This document shows, piece after piece, positions 1 through 6,422 of a stretch of DNA of 13,660 nucleotides; positions within the stretch are counted from its first letter, which is position 1, and each line of letters opens with the position of its first letter. The DNA is taken from the NCBI GenBank assembly GCA_039714495.1, contig JBDLJD010000123.1, forward strand, positions 1 to 13,660, in the 5' to 3' direction. A program made the position numbers and the translations under genes. This stretch comes from JAJDNW01 sp039714495. GTDB taxonomy: Bacteria; Desulfobacterota; Desulfobacteria; Desulfobacterales; B30-G6. The notes beneath the pieces are model-generated. The model was not told the origin of the DNA and made no database searches. It saw nothing but the letters and a program-made list of their open reading frames with translations.

Positions 1-1
1 A

Positions 2-712
2 ATTAAATCCATACCGCCTTTTCCGGAGATGGTGCGGAACTTTGAACAGTTCTGGCTGACAACAGAGCAGGGTGATGTTGAATGGTGGCTTTTTAAAGGC
101 CATGGTGTCGATGCATTACATCCAGGCCCTACTGTTTTAATCGCCCACGGCAATCGTGAATTGATCGATTTTTACCTGAGCCGTGCTGAAGCCTACCAAA
201 GCATGGGTTACAACGTGCTGTTAGGTGAATACCGCGGATATGGGAGAAGTACCGGGAAACCGAGCCGAAAACGTATAGCATCTGATTACAAACGATTTTA
301 TGACCAGTTGATCGCTATGCCGACGGTTGACCCTGAGCGCATTGTATTCCATGGGCGCTCATTGGGCGGAGGTGTATTGAGTGAACTTTCCCGTCATCGG
401 CCACCTGCGGCCATCATCGTGGAATCGACATTCACGTCTATCAAAGACATGGCCCATGGAGCGCCGGACTTTCTGCTTTCGGACAATTACGACACCCTCT
501 CTGCACTAAAGGATTACCAAGGCCCGATTCTGATCATCCACGGTAATGAAGACAAGGTGGTTCCTGTCAAACACGCGCTCGAGATGAAAAAGCAAGTTCC
601 TGCCGCCCAACTGATCCTGTACGATTGCGGCCACAGCGACGGTCCGCCGGATTGGGAAGCATATTGGAAAGATATCACGGGTTTTCTGGATGAGGCTTTC
701 CAAGAACAGTAG
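2..712 (+). CDS. Alpha/beta hydrolase, 5' end probably outside the window
   Basis: Serine hydrolase of the alpha/beta fold, probably cytoplasmic, substrate unknown. Numbering from the first ATG (base 29, 227 residues), it shows the oxyanion-hole motif IAHGN at 38-42, a nucleophile elbow GRSLGGG with Ser111, the acid Asp175 in HGNEDKVVP, and His202 in CGHSDGP. All three triad members are therefore present in the right order and spacing. The frame stays open to the window edge, and the bases directly before ATG29 (GGAG with no spacer) cannot serve that ATG as a ribosome-binding site. I therefore think the true start lies upstream and that a short N-terminal part is missing here. The next gene is 400 bp away, so no operon partner is visible downstream. 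The family contains esterases, lipases and peptidases, and nothing seen here separates them. Confidence 0.85.
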   Translation: MKSIPPFPEMVRNFEQFWLTTEQGDVEWWLFKGHGVDALHPGPTVLIAHGNRELIDFYLSRAEAYQSMGYNVLLGEYRGYGRSTGKPSRKRIASDYKRFYDQLIAMPTVDPERIVFHGRSLGGGVLSELSRHRPPAAIIVESTFTSIKDMAHGAPDFLLSDNYDTLSALKDYQGPILIIHGNEDKVVPVKHALEMKKQVPAAQLILYDCGHSDGPPDWEAYWKDITGFLDEAFQEQ

Positions 713-722
713 GGAGCGATTT

Positions 723-757
723 GGAGGTCTGAGGACGGAAGACGGAAGACGGAGGCC
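723..757 (+). repeat. Purine-rich short repeat (GACGGAA units)
   Basis: Almost three tandem GACGGAA units (734-753) sit in a GGAGGTCTGAGGAC context right after the hydrolase gene. The pyrimidine-rich tract at 3737-3826 is the same kind of sequence on the other strand. No coding frame or stem-loop explains it. It looks like a degenerate interspersed repeat. Confidence 0.6.
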
Positions 758-793
758 AGATCTTGAACCACCAAGGCGCAAAGATCGCAAAGG
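753..793 (+). repeat. Interspersed repeat, AACCACAAAGGCACAAAGG family, copy 1
   Basis: Reads AGATCTTGAACCACCAAGG, then CGCAAAGATCGCAAAGG. Three relatives lie in the window: 5543-5563 (+), 13551-13569 (+) and 10757-10792 (minus). The minus-strand copy also shares the AGATCTTGAACC lead. This copy starts 41 bp after the hydrolase stop, in its sense direction. I recall this family as widespread and non-coding in environmental genomes. Confidence 0.7.
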
Positions 794-901
794 CTTTTTT
801 CAAGGAAATAGAATCAGCTCTATTGGGTAATATAAGACACAGATTTCATGAATTATTAAAGAAAGAAATTGCTGTCCGCTATCAGCATATAGCAGCCTTG
901 C

Positions 902-990
902 ACCTTATACCGTTTACCTTATACCTAAATTTATATCATGTAAATCCTGTTAATCCTGTCAGATACCTACACCCGAAACTTGAAACCAGG
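902..990 (+). repeat. Mosaic of short direct repeats in a gene-free gap
   Basis: The 713-1115 gap holds no convincing gene. This part contains ACCTTATACC twice (902-911 and 916-925), then AATCCTG twice in GTAAATCCTGTTAATCCTGTC (940-960), then CACCCGAAACTTGAAACC (970-987). The last resembles, in reverse complement, the GTTTCGGGTTCGGGTGTC tract near 10580. I read it as stacked fragments of several degenerate repeat families. Confidence 0.55.
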
Positions 991-1074
991 TTATTTAATT
1001 CGCCAGGATTGCCCACTTGCCCGAGATGTTTTTGGTATTATATTAATGGAGTTGTTTAGCTTGTATACTTTTAA

Positions 1075-1091
1075 GAACGGAGTACCCGTTC
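1075..1091 (+). promoter_or_regulatory. Small stem-loop in the leader of the CooC-like gene
   Basis: GAACGG and CCGTTC pair around the loop AGTAC, ending 24 bases before the ATG at 1116. A TATACT hexamer at 1064-1069 could be a -10 box, but no good -35 stands at the right distance. The hairpin may be a leader structure or an operator, or it may be chance. Confidence 0.25.
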
Positions 1092-1115
1092 AAGACATTA
1101 GATAAGGAAACCTTT

Positions 1116-1871
1116 ATGAAAATAGCAGTCAGTGGAAAAGGCGGTGTGGGCAAAACCACATTCTCATCCTTGTTGATTCGCTCCCTGAATGACGACGGCA
1201 AGCACGTTCTGGCCATCGACGCCGATCCGGATGCCAACCTGGCGGCCGCAGTGGGCATTGAAAACCCGGAAAATATTACCCCGATTGCCGAGATGAAAGA
1301 TCTCATTTTTGAGAGAACCGGTGCCCAGCCCGGCACCATCGGCGGTTTTTTTTCACTCAACCCCAAGGTGGACGACCTGCCGGACGCACTTTCGGCCCGG
1401 CTGGGCAACATCAAGCTCATGCGCCTGGGCGGCGTCAAGAAAGGCGGCGCCGGATGTATCTGCCCGGAGAGCACCCTGCTCAAGGCCCTGGTCATGCACG
1501 TAGTCCTGGCCAGGGACGAAGTGGTCATTCTGGACATGGAAGCCGGCATCGAGCACCTGGGCCGGGGAACGGCTCAGAGTGTGGACAAGCTCATCGTGGT
1601 GGTGGAGCCCGGCCGTCGCAGTATCGAAACAGCCCAAAATATCAAAAAGCTGGCTTCGGAAATTGGCCTTGAGAATATCGCTGTGGTGGGCAACAAGATC
1701 CGTGGAGAACAGGACGAGACCTTCCTCAGGAAACATCTCGAAGGGTTTGAATTGCTGGGCTTCCTGCCTTATGACGATGCCTTGATCGGTGCCGACCTCG
1801 ACGGTCTGTCGTCTTACGATGTGGAATCAACGGCCAAGAATAAAGTTCAGGCCATGCTTGAAACGTTCTGA
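1116..1871 (+). CDS. cooC: CooC-like nickel-insertion ATPase (CODH maturation factor)
   Basis: MinD/ParA-type (SIMIBI) ATPase of 251 residues, close to the ~250 of known CooC proteins, which deliver nickel to the C-cluster of carbon monoxide dehydrogenase. Visible are the deviant Walker A GKGGVGKT at 7-14 with the signature Lys8, switch I DADPDANL at 35-42, and Walker B VVILDMEAG at 136-144. A CxC motif (GCICPE, Cys114 and Cys116) matches the metal-binding pair at the CooC dimer interface. A purine-rich AAGGAA lies ahead of the ATG. No CODH or acetyl-CoA synthase gene is in the window, so the client is assumed. Databases often mislabel such proteins as cobyrinic acid a,c-diamide synthase; that enzyme is larger and lacks this CxC. 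A related maturation ATPase for another metalloenzyme remains possible. Confidence 0.82.
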   Translation: MKIAVSGKGGVGKTTFSSLLIRSLNDDGKHVLAIDADPDANLAAAVGIENPENITPIAEMKDLIFERTGAQPGTIGGFFSLNPKVDDLPDALSARLGNIKLMRLGGVKKGGAGCICPESTLLKALVMHVVLARDEVVILDMEAGIEHLGRGTAQSVDKLIVVVEPGRRSIETAQNIKKLASEIGLENIAVVGNKIRGEQDETFLRKHLEGFELLGFLPYDDALIGADLDGLSSYDVESTAKNKVQAMLETF

Positions 1872-1929
1872 CCACAGGGTTTAGCCGGTAAAGAGAAAAG
1901 ACCTTAAATCCTGCGCAACCATAATGATA

Positions 1930-1945
1930 TTTCAATAAATTGAAA
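1930..1945. promoter_or_regulatory. AT-rich palindrome upstream of the cupin operon
   Basis: TTTCAAT and ATTGAAA pair around two bases, 36 bp before the cupin start. The stem is too weak and lacks a T run, so it is not a terminator. A regulator site in the 110-bp gap between the ATPase and the cupin trio is the better guess. Confidence 0.25.
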
Positions 1946-1981
1946 ATTCCGCGTATCACGATTTACGAAAGGACATTTCTC

Positions 1982-2341
1982 ATGCACGTCATCACGGCCA
2001 GTAATGTAAAAAAAGAGCCCTTTTCCATGCCCCTTTTTACGGGCCAGGATGTAAGCATACAACGGCTTCTGCCGGAGAGCCGTGAATTTGACGTGAACAT
2101 CGTCAACTTCGGCAAAGGCGTGCGCAACAAATTTCATGCCCACGACCATGAGCAGGTGCTTATCGTCACCGCAGGAAAAGGCATCATCGCTACGGAGGAC
2201 AAAGAAGTCGTTATCACTCCAGGAGATGTGGTGCTGATTCCCGCCAATGAAAAGCACTGGCACGGTGCAACCGAGGATAGTGAATTCTCCCACATCTACG
2301 TATCCAACCCTGCCAGCCAACTGACCCAACTCGAGGCATGA
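1982..2341 (+). CDS. Single-domain cupin, metal-binding
   Basis: Small beta-barrel protein of 119 residues. I chose the ATG at 1982 because GAAAGGA stands 9 bases before it; an in-frame ATG at 1940 has no ribosome-binding site. Cupin motif 1 is GVRNKFHAHDHEQ (46-58) with His52, His54 and Gln58 in the metal-ligand positions. Motif 2 is PGDVVLIPANEKHWHGA (80-96) with His92 and His94. Gln replaces the usual Glu, giving the His-His-Gln-His set known from manganese cupins of the GtHNL/AcHNL hydroxynitrile lyase type. That resemblance suggests Mn(II) but does not prove the activity; many such cupins are uncharacterised. The stop overlaps the next start (ATGA), so it is translationally coupled to the nucleotidase-like gene. 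Confidence 0.85.
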   Translation: MHVITASNVKKEPFSMPLFTGQDVSIQRLLPESREFDVNIVNFGKGVRNKFHAHDHEQVLIVTAGKGIIATEDKEVVITPGDVVLIPANEKHWHGATEDSEFSHIYVSNPASQLTQLEA

Positions 2342-2928
2342 TGTTTCCTATCTACGTTGACATCGACGATGTCCTGGCCGACACATCGAGTTGCCTGATC
2401 CATATCGCGGAAAAGGAATTCCGGAAAAAAGTGCCTTTTGAGGAGCTCACATCATTTGATCTGAAGGTTTCATTTGATCTGACCCAGCATGAATATGAAC
2501 ATTTCCTGGAAATGGCCCACCAGCCGGATGAAATTCTGAATATTGCACCCATCCCGGACGCCATTATGGCCCTCAGGCAATGGATGGCGTCGGGTTATGA
2601 AATTTCCATCGTCACCGGCCGCCCGACAACCACCTACGAGACAACCCTGGATTGGCTGGCCGCCCACAACGTTCCCCATGATCATTTCTTCATGGTCAAC
2701 AAGTACGCCCGTCCCGGTATGGACGAATCCATCGCCCTTTCCATGCAGGCCCTTTCAGAAATGAAATTCCAGTTCGCCATCGAAGACTCCTATGACATGG
2801 CCGTGCACCTTGCCGACAACATGGACACCCAGGTGCTGCTGTACGACCGGCCCTGGAACCGTGGCCCCGCTCTGAACGGGAAAATTAGGCGATTCCAGAA
2901 CTGGGATGAATTGCAGGGCAAAACATGA
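2338..2928 (+). CDS. HAD-superfamily 5'(3')-nucleotidase-like phosphatase
   Basis: HAD phosphatase of 196 residues resembling the NT5C (5'(3')-deoxyribonucleotidase) group. Motif I is YVDIDDVLADT (6-16), with Asp8 as expected nucleophile and Asp10 as acid/base. Motif II is IVTGRP (91-96, Thr93). Lys122 (VNKYA) may be the motif III lysine. Motif IV is AIEDSYDMA (147-155). YDRPWNRG (169-176) is a typical NT5C C-terminal signature. Two starts are possible: 2338, in an ATGA overlap with the cupin, or the next codon at 2341, which is better spaced from GAGG at 2333-2336. Its own stop overlaps the next gene by ATGA. Nucleotide dephosphorylation is likely from family knowledge, but the true substrate in this operon is unknown. 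Confidence 0.82.
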   Translation: MMFPIYVDIDDVLADTSSCLIHIAEKEFRKKVPFEELTSFDLKVSFDLTQHEYEHFLEMAHQPDEILNIAPIPDAIMALRQWMASGYEISIVTGRPTTTYETTLDWLAAHNVPHDHFFMVNKYARPGMDESIALSMQALSEMKFQFAIEDSYDMAVHLADNMDTQVLLYDRPWNRGPALNGKIRRFQNWDELQGKT

Positions 2929-3659
2929 TTACCCACACCCTTCCCCTTAACAACGGACGTACCCTGCACCAGTATAGCGGCAAAGCCGGCAATCAGTACA
3001 TTCTGGAAGATCGTACGGGTGAAGCAACCTTTCTCGTTGACTGCGGCATGCCCTCGGATGCACAAGGGCTCTTGAATATTCTAAAAGGCATGCCGCCCTT
3101 GAAGCGCGTCGTGTGCACCCATTTTCACGTGGACCACGTGTCCGGCTGGATTCAATTGAAACGGCACTTCCCCTTTGCCGACATCTGGCTTCACGAAAAA
3201 GCCGAACCCCTGGTCAAAGGTCGGAATGTCATCCCTTTGCCAGGATTCAGGGCCTGGAAAGAGGTGCTCTTTCCCTGCATGCAAGAGTCCGGCTACCTGC
3301 CTGGATGGGCTGATATCTTCAAAGGCGGACTGTACGGGACCCCATTTAAAAAGGGCTTTCCCGAAGACCGGGTTCACTTTTTCACGGACAACGTAAATGT
3401 CCTGCCCGGGTTTAAAACCCTCCCTACGCCCGGCCACCGGCCGGACCATGTCGCCTATTTCCACCCAGAAAGCGGCGCCTTGATATGCGGAGATTTCTTG
3501 CTCGTCATCAAGGGACGCATGGTTCCCAACAGTTTCCTTGCCAGCCGAAAAGACCAGGCCGCATCCCTGGCCAAAATCAGAAACACGCCCGGCATAACTT
3601 CAGTCTGGCCGGGGCATGGTGATGTGCTTCCCTTCAACTACCAGACAATCAATCTATAA
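2925..3659 (+). CDS. Metallo-beta-lactamase-fold hydrolase
   Basis: MBL-fold protein of 244 residues with a complete dinuclear metal site: THFHVDH at 65-71 (His66, His68, Asp70, His71), His171 in PTPGHRPDH, Asp190 in LICGDFLL and His231 in WPGHGD. These are the glyoxalase II/RNase Z-type ligands, most likely zinc. The start overlaps the nucleotidase-like stop (ATGA), making it third in a coupled operon. A central insert rich in aromatics and glycines (about 100-150) sits between the HxHxDH and second-His motifs, as in the larger MBL hydrolases of metabolic type. It has no signal peptide or extra domain. Hydrolysis of a thioester, lactone or phosphoester is possible, and the sequence does not decide which. 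No clear terminator follows. Confidence 0.85.
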   Translation: MITHTLPLNNGRTLHQYSGKAGNQYILEDRTGEATFLVDCGMPSDAQGLLNILKGMPPLKRVVCTHFHVDHVSGWIQLKRHFPFADIWLHEKAEPLVKGRNVIPLPGFRAWKEVLFPCMQESGYLPGWADIFKGGLYGTPFKKGFPEDRVHFFTDNVNVLPGFKTLPTPGHRPDHVAYFHPESGALICGDFLLVIKGRMVPNSFLASRKDQAASLAKIRNTPGITSVWPGHGDVLPFNYQTINL

Positions 3660-3736
3660 TGACCAAGAACTTTCACCCCCCGCTGCGCTCAAGACGCCAA
3701 CTACCCAATTCCCAAGCAGGGATAAATCCCTGCATC

Positions 3737-3826
3737 GTCTTCTGACCTCTGGCACCTGGTCCTCCGGCCTCTGTCCTCTGGTGCTCTGGGGCTCTGTCTT
3801 CTGACACTCCGGTCTCCGTCCTCTGG
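3737..3826 (-). repeat. Degenerate pyrimidine/purine-rich repeat tract
   Basis: GTCTTCTGAC occurs at 3737-3746 and 3796-3805, and GTCCTCTGG at 3773-3781 and 3818-3826. The interval is filled with CTCTGG/CCTCCGG variants. In reverse complement it reads like the GAGGACGGAAGACGG tract at 723-757, so both belong to one family in opposite orientation. It fills most of the 3660-3868 gap, where I see no gene. Confidence 0.6.
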
Positions 3827-3868
3827 TTTTGGTTTGCGGTTCATGTCTATCTGATGACCATGAGAAAA

Positions 3869-3897
3869 TTGACAGACCTGCCGCCGTGGCTTATATT
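3869..3897 (+). promoter_or_regulatory. Predicted sigma-70 promoter of pepA
   Basis: A perfect -35 TTGACA (3869-3874), a 17-bp spacer and TATATT (3892-3897) as -10. Transcription would start near 3904, giving pepA a leader of about 165 bases that includes the hairpin element at 3937-4000. Predicted from sequence only. Confidence 0.6.
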
Positions 3898-3936
3898 CCC
3901 TTGATAGCGTTTAGCCGGCAACTGAAATGCTAACCC

Positions 3937-4000
3937 CGTCATGCCGGACCTGTTCCGGCAGCCATAATATCTCTGGATTCCCGCCTTCGCGGGAATGACG
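3937..4000. repeat. REP-like element with two hairpins
   Basis: A 64-bp element bounded by CGTCAT (3937-3942) and its complement ATGACG (3995-4000). Inside, TGCCGGA/TCCGGCA pair around CCTGT (3942-3960), and ATTCCCGC/GCGGGAAT pair around CTTC (3977-3996). The core GGATTCCCGCCTTCGCGGGA is one I recall as highly repeated across proteobacterial genomes. No transposase is near. It lies in the predicted leader of pepA. Confidence 0.75.
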
Positions 4001-4067
4001 CCCATGGGATTTTAGCCAGCTAATTGGGGCTCACCTTATCATCTTAGAATAAAAGTAGAGGACACCT

Positions 4068-5540
4068 ATGATCCGTTTGAAAAGTATCGACATCCAGAAG
4101 ACAAAAATGGCCGCCCTGGCGGTGCCTGTGTGTGAAGACCGGGAAATCCTTGACGGGATTCTGAAATCGCTTTCCGCCAAGGCAAAGAAATTGGAAGAGT
4201 TCAGCGGCAAGGCCGGCCAAGAGCTTGTACTGCACAACCCGGACGGTGTCAAAGCCGACAGGGTCATCTTCATGGGGCTGGGCAAGCTGGAAAAAATCGA
4301 CACCGATGCCCTGCGTGTGTTTGCCGGCAAAACCGTCAAGACCTGCATCCAGAAAAAACTGACCAGCGTGTCCTTGGCCACACCCATTGCCAAGAACCTG
4401 AAAATGGAAGCCGGCAACATGCTGGAAGCCCTTCTGGAGGGTGCTTTCCTAGGTAACCACAGGTTTGACAAATACAAAAAAGAGAAAAAACTGACCCCCC
4501 TAAAAAATGTCGGCGTGTTGACAGACCAGGGCAGTGTTAAAAAATACAGCCCCCTCGTTCGAAAAGTAAAGGCCATTTGCGCAGGAACACTGCAGGCAAG
4601 GGAGTGGGTCTCCACCCCGTCCAACGACAAACGGCCCGGTGCTTTCAGCCGCATGCTGGTGCGCGAAGCCAGGAAAGTAAAACTGAAAACCCGGGTGTTC
4701 ACCGACAAGGACTTGCGCAAGGGAAAATACGGCGCAATCCTTGCTGTCGGCGAAGGCAGCCAGGACAAACCCAGGCTGGTGGAACTGGTCTATGCGCCCC
4801 GGGGGGCCAAAAAAACCATTGCCCTCATCGGTAAAGGGGTCACCTTTGACACCGGCGGCATCAACCTAAAACCCAGCAGCGGCATCGAGGACATGAAAAT
4901 CGATATGTCCGGAGCGGCTGCGGTGGCCGCAACCCTCATGGCCGTGGCCCGCTTGAAGCCCAAAGCCAAGGTGGTGGGTGTCATCCCCATCGTGGAGAAC
5001 ATGCCCTCGGGAACGGCCACGCGCCCGGGCGACGTCATCAAAAGCTATGCCGGCAAAACCATTGAAATCGGCAATACAGATGCCGAGGGCCGGCTGATTC
5101 TCATCGACGCCATGGAGCACGCCCTGAAAAGATTCAAACCGGACGTCATGGTGGATATTGCCACTCTCACCGGCGCCTGCATGGTGGCCTTGGGGGATAA
5201 GATTGCCGGGGTGTTCTCCCGCGATGACGGCCTGGCCAATGCCATTGTGGCGGCCGGCCAAAACACCCATGAACGAACCTGGCGCATGCCCTTGCCCGAA
5301 GACTACCAGGAACTGCTCAAGAGCGACATCGCCGACCTGAACAACATGAGCAGTTCACGCTACGGCGGCGCCATCACGGCCGCCCTGTTCCTGTCCGAAT
5401 TTGCCGGCAAGGCCAGGTGGGCCCATATCGATATCGCCGGACCGGCGTTTATCAATAAAGGCATGGCCTATTGTGAACCCGGCGGCACCGGATTCGGCGT
5501 ACGGCTGTTCTGCGAGCTGATAGATAGCCTAGGGGCTTAG
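4068..5540 (+). CDS. pepA: Leucyl aminopeptidase, peptidase family M17
   Basis: Cytosolic, normally hexameric metallo-aminopeptidase that removes N-terminal residues, leucine preferred, during peptide turnover. It has 490 residues. The N-terminal macro-like domain covers about 1-165 and the catalytic domain 170-490. Metal ligands and catalytic residues are all present: Lys256 and Asp261 (GKGVTFDTGG), Lys268 (NLKPSSG), Asp279 (IDMSGAAAV), and Asp338, Glu340, Arg342 in the signature NTDAEGRL. Each is offset by exactly 14 from the E. coli PepA residues (270, 275, 282, 293, 352, 354, 356). AGAGGA precedes the ATG by 5 bases. It appears monocistronic: its own predicted promoter lies upstream and a strong hairpin terminator follows. 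E. coli PepA also binds DNA (Xer/carAB), which cannot be judged here. Confidence 0.96.
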   Translation: MIRLKSIDIQKTKMAALAVPVCEDREILDGILKSLSAKAKKLEEFSGKAGQELVLHNPDGVKADRVIFMGLGKLEKIDTDALRVFAGKTVKTCIQKKLTSVSLATPIAKNLKMEAGNMLEALLEGAFLGNHRFDKYKKEKKLTPLKNVGVLTDQGSVKKYSPLVRKVKAICAGTLQAREWVSTPSNDKRPGAFSRMLVREARKVKLKTRVFTDKDLRKGKYGAILAVGEGSQDKPRLVELVYAPRGAKKTIALIGKGVTFDTGGINLKPSSGIEDMKIDMSGAAAVAATLMAVARLKPKAKVVGVIPIVENMPSGTATRPGDVIKSYAGKTIEIGNTDAEGRLILIDAMEHALKRFKPDVMVDIATLTGACMVALGDKIAGVFSRDDGLANAIVAAGQNTHERTWRMPLPEDYQELLKSDIADLNNMSSSRYGGAITAALFLSEFAGKARWAHIDIAGPAFINKGMAYCEPGGTGFGVRLFCELIDSLGA

Positions 5541-5542
5541 CA

Positions 5543-5563
5543 AAACCACAAAGGACACAAAGG
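5543..5563 (+). repeat. Interspersed repeat, AACCACAAAGGCACAAAGG family, copy 2
   Basis: AACCACAAAGGACACAAAGG begins three bases after the pepA stop, in its sense direction, and is followed 12 bases later by the terminator hairpin. It matches the copy at 13551-13569 almost base for base. The start of copy 1 (753) is more diverged. Confidence 0.7.
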
Positions 5564-5574
5564 GTATCTATTAT

Positions 5575-5624
5575 AAAGAAAAATGGTGTTTTCCAACATA
5601 CTTGGAAAACACCATTTTTCTTTT
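5575..5624 (+). terminator. Rho-independent terminator after pepA
   Basis: A perfect 22-bp stem (left arm 5575-5596, right arm 5602-5623) around the loop CATAC, with a T run at its 3' end. The A-rich left foot also gives a short T run on the other strand, so it could act both ways. It separates pepA from the toxin-antitoxin cassette. Confidence 0.88.
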
Positions 5625-5629
5625 TAGGG

Positions 5630-5658
5630 TTGACAATCCATAATATTGATGTAATCAT
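5630..5658 (+). promoter_or_regulatory. Predicted promoter of the toxin-antitoxin cassette
   Basis: TTGACA (5630-5635), a 17-bp spacer and AATCAT (5653-5658) as a moderate -10. CATAAT at 5664-5669 is a better -10 hexamer but has no good -35. Either -10 lies inside the palindrome at 5650-5685, fitting autorepression. Confidence 0.5.
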
Positions 5659-5685
5659 GTTGTCATAATTAACATCATGATTACA
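5650..5685. promoter_or_regulatory. Palindromic operator of the toxin-antitoxin cassette
   Basis: TGTAATCATG (5650-5659) and CATGATTACA (5676-5685) are perfect 10-bp inverted repeats with a 16-bp spacer. Inside lies a second pair, ATGTT (5657-5661) and AACAT (5671-5675). The site covers both -10 candidates and abuts the ribosome-binding site. Ribbon-helix-helix antitoxins bind such paired sites, so autoregulation is likely. Confidence 0.6.
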
Positions 5686-5695
5686 GGAGGTGCCC

Positions 5696-5941
5696 ATGAT
5701 TCGCACTCAAATTCAATTGTCTGAAACACAGGCCAGCATGCTGAAGCAACTTTCCATTGCCCGCCAGGAATCCGTGGCCGCCCTGATTCGCAAAGCTGTA
5801 GACCAGTTTCTTATCGCTGGAAGACCCGACCGCCCGGTGTTGTACCGCCAGGCAGAATCAATCATCGGTAAATATAAGACCGAACAATCAGACATTTCCA
5901 CAAATCACGACACTTACCTGGATGAGGCCTTTGGGACATGA
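5696..5941 (+). CDS. Ribbon-helix-helix antitoxin (VapB-like)
   Basis: Small protein of 81 residues, antitoxin of a type II toxin-antitoxin pair. The first ~40 residues (MIRTQIQLSETQASMLKQL, then an alanine-rich helix ending IRKAVDQFLI) fit a CopG/Arc-type ribbon-helix-helix DNA-binding domain. The polar C-terminal half (about 45-81) would be the flexible tail that wraps the toxin. I chose the ATG at 5696 because AGGAGG (5685-5690) stands 5 bases before it; the in-frame GTG at 5690 overlaps that site. The stop overlaps the toxin start (ATGA), so toxin translation is coupled. The operator upstream suggests that it represses its own operon, more strongly with the toxin bound. Confidence 0.85.
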   Translation: MIRTQIQLSETQASMLKQLSIARQESVAALIRKAVDQFLIAGRPDRPVLYRQAESIIGKYKTEQSDISTNHDTYLDEAFGT

Positions 5942-6351
5942 ATGTATATGCCGATACCTCGGGGCTTTTTGCATTGATGGTCCACAATGACTACATGCAT
6001 GTCAGGGCCAAGGAAAACTTTGCTTATTTTGCCAGGCAGAATGTCCAACTCGTAACCAGTTCGTTTGTCATTGTCGAAACAATCGCACTCATGCAGCGGA
6101 GAATAGGCCTTGCCCCGGTTAATGATTTCAATGCAAAAATACTACCCTTGTGTGAAGTGGTCTGGGTGGATGACAAATGGTATGCCCGGGGAACGCAGCG
6201 CCTGTTTGCCGGAAACAATCGAAATGTGAGTCTGGTAGATTGCGTAGGATTTGAAATCATGGATTCATTGGAGATTGAATACGCATTTGCCTTTGATCGC
6301 CATTTCGAGGAAAACGGTTTCACCATCGCTGCTTTTCATGACCTGGATTAA
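5938..6351 (+). CDS. vapC: PIN-domain toxin ribonuclease (VapC-like)
   Basis: PIN-domain protein of 137 residues, a Mg/Mn-dependent endoribonuclease in VapC toxins; known relatives cut initiator tRNA, other tRNAs or 23S rRNA. The four acidic residues stand in the usual places: Asp6 (YADTSGLFAL), Glu47 (FVIVETIAL), Asp101 (VSLVDCVGFEIM) and Asp120 (AFAFDRHFEENGF). All look intact, so the toxin should be active. It overlaps the antitoxin by ATGA, and the cassette ends in a hairpin that begins in its stop codon. The cassette lies between pepA and the etf operon with terminators on both sides, which suggests it moves as a unit. The RNA target cannot be read from sequence. Confidence 0.92.
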   Translation: MNVYADTSGLFALMVHNDYMHVRAKENFAYFARQNVQLVTSSFVIVETIALMQRRIGLAPVNDFNAKILPLCEVVWVDDKWYARGTQRLFAGNNRNVSLVDCVGFEIMDSLEIEYAFAFDRHFEENGFTIAAFHDLD

Positions 6352-6398
6352 AAAAGAATGGCGCGTATCGGCAATGCCGATAAGCGCCATTCTTTTTT
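6350..6398. terminator. Bidirectional terminator between vapC and etfA
   Basis: 15-bp arms AAAAAAGAATGGCGC (6350-6364) and GCGCCATTCTTTTTT (6384-6398), plus an inner stem TATCGGCA/TGCCGATA (6366-6373, 6375-6382). There is a T run on each strand. It begins inside the vapC stop codon and ends 24 bp before the etfA stop, so it can end transcription from both converging operons. Confidence 0.9.
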
Positions 6399-6422
6399 AC
6401 ACAATTAAAATGCGCGGCAGTT

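Noticed and set aside
763..1059. 98-codon open frame in the gap before cooC
   Set aside because: It is made of repeat sequence (the ACCACCAAGG repeat gives its start, AATCCTG repeats give NPVNPV), lacks a ribosome-binding site and matches no family.
1116..1871. ParA/MinD partition protein or nitrogenase iron protein
   Set aside because: The CxC pair after residue 110, the length and the lack of a ParB or Min partner fit CooC. NifH would have two separate cluster cysteines.
4031..4768. 245-codon minus-strand frame opposite pepA
   Set aside because: It is antisense to the N-terminal half of pepA. It is serine- and leucine-rich, as expected for the complement of lysine- and glutamate-rich coding sequence.
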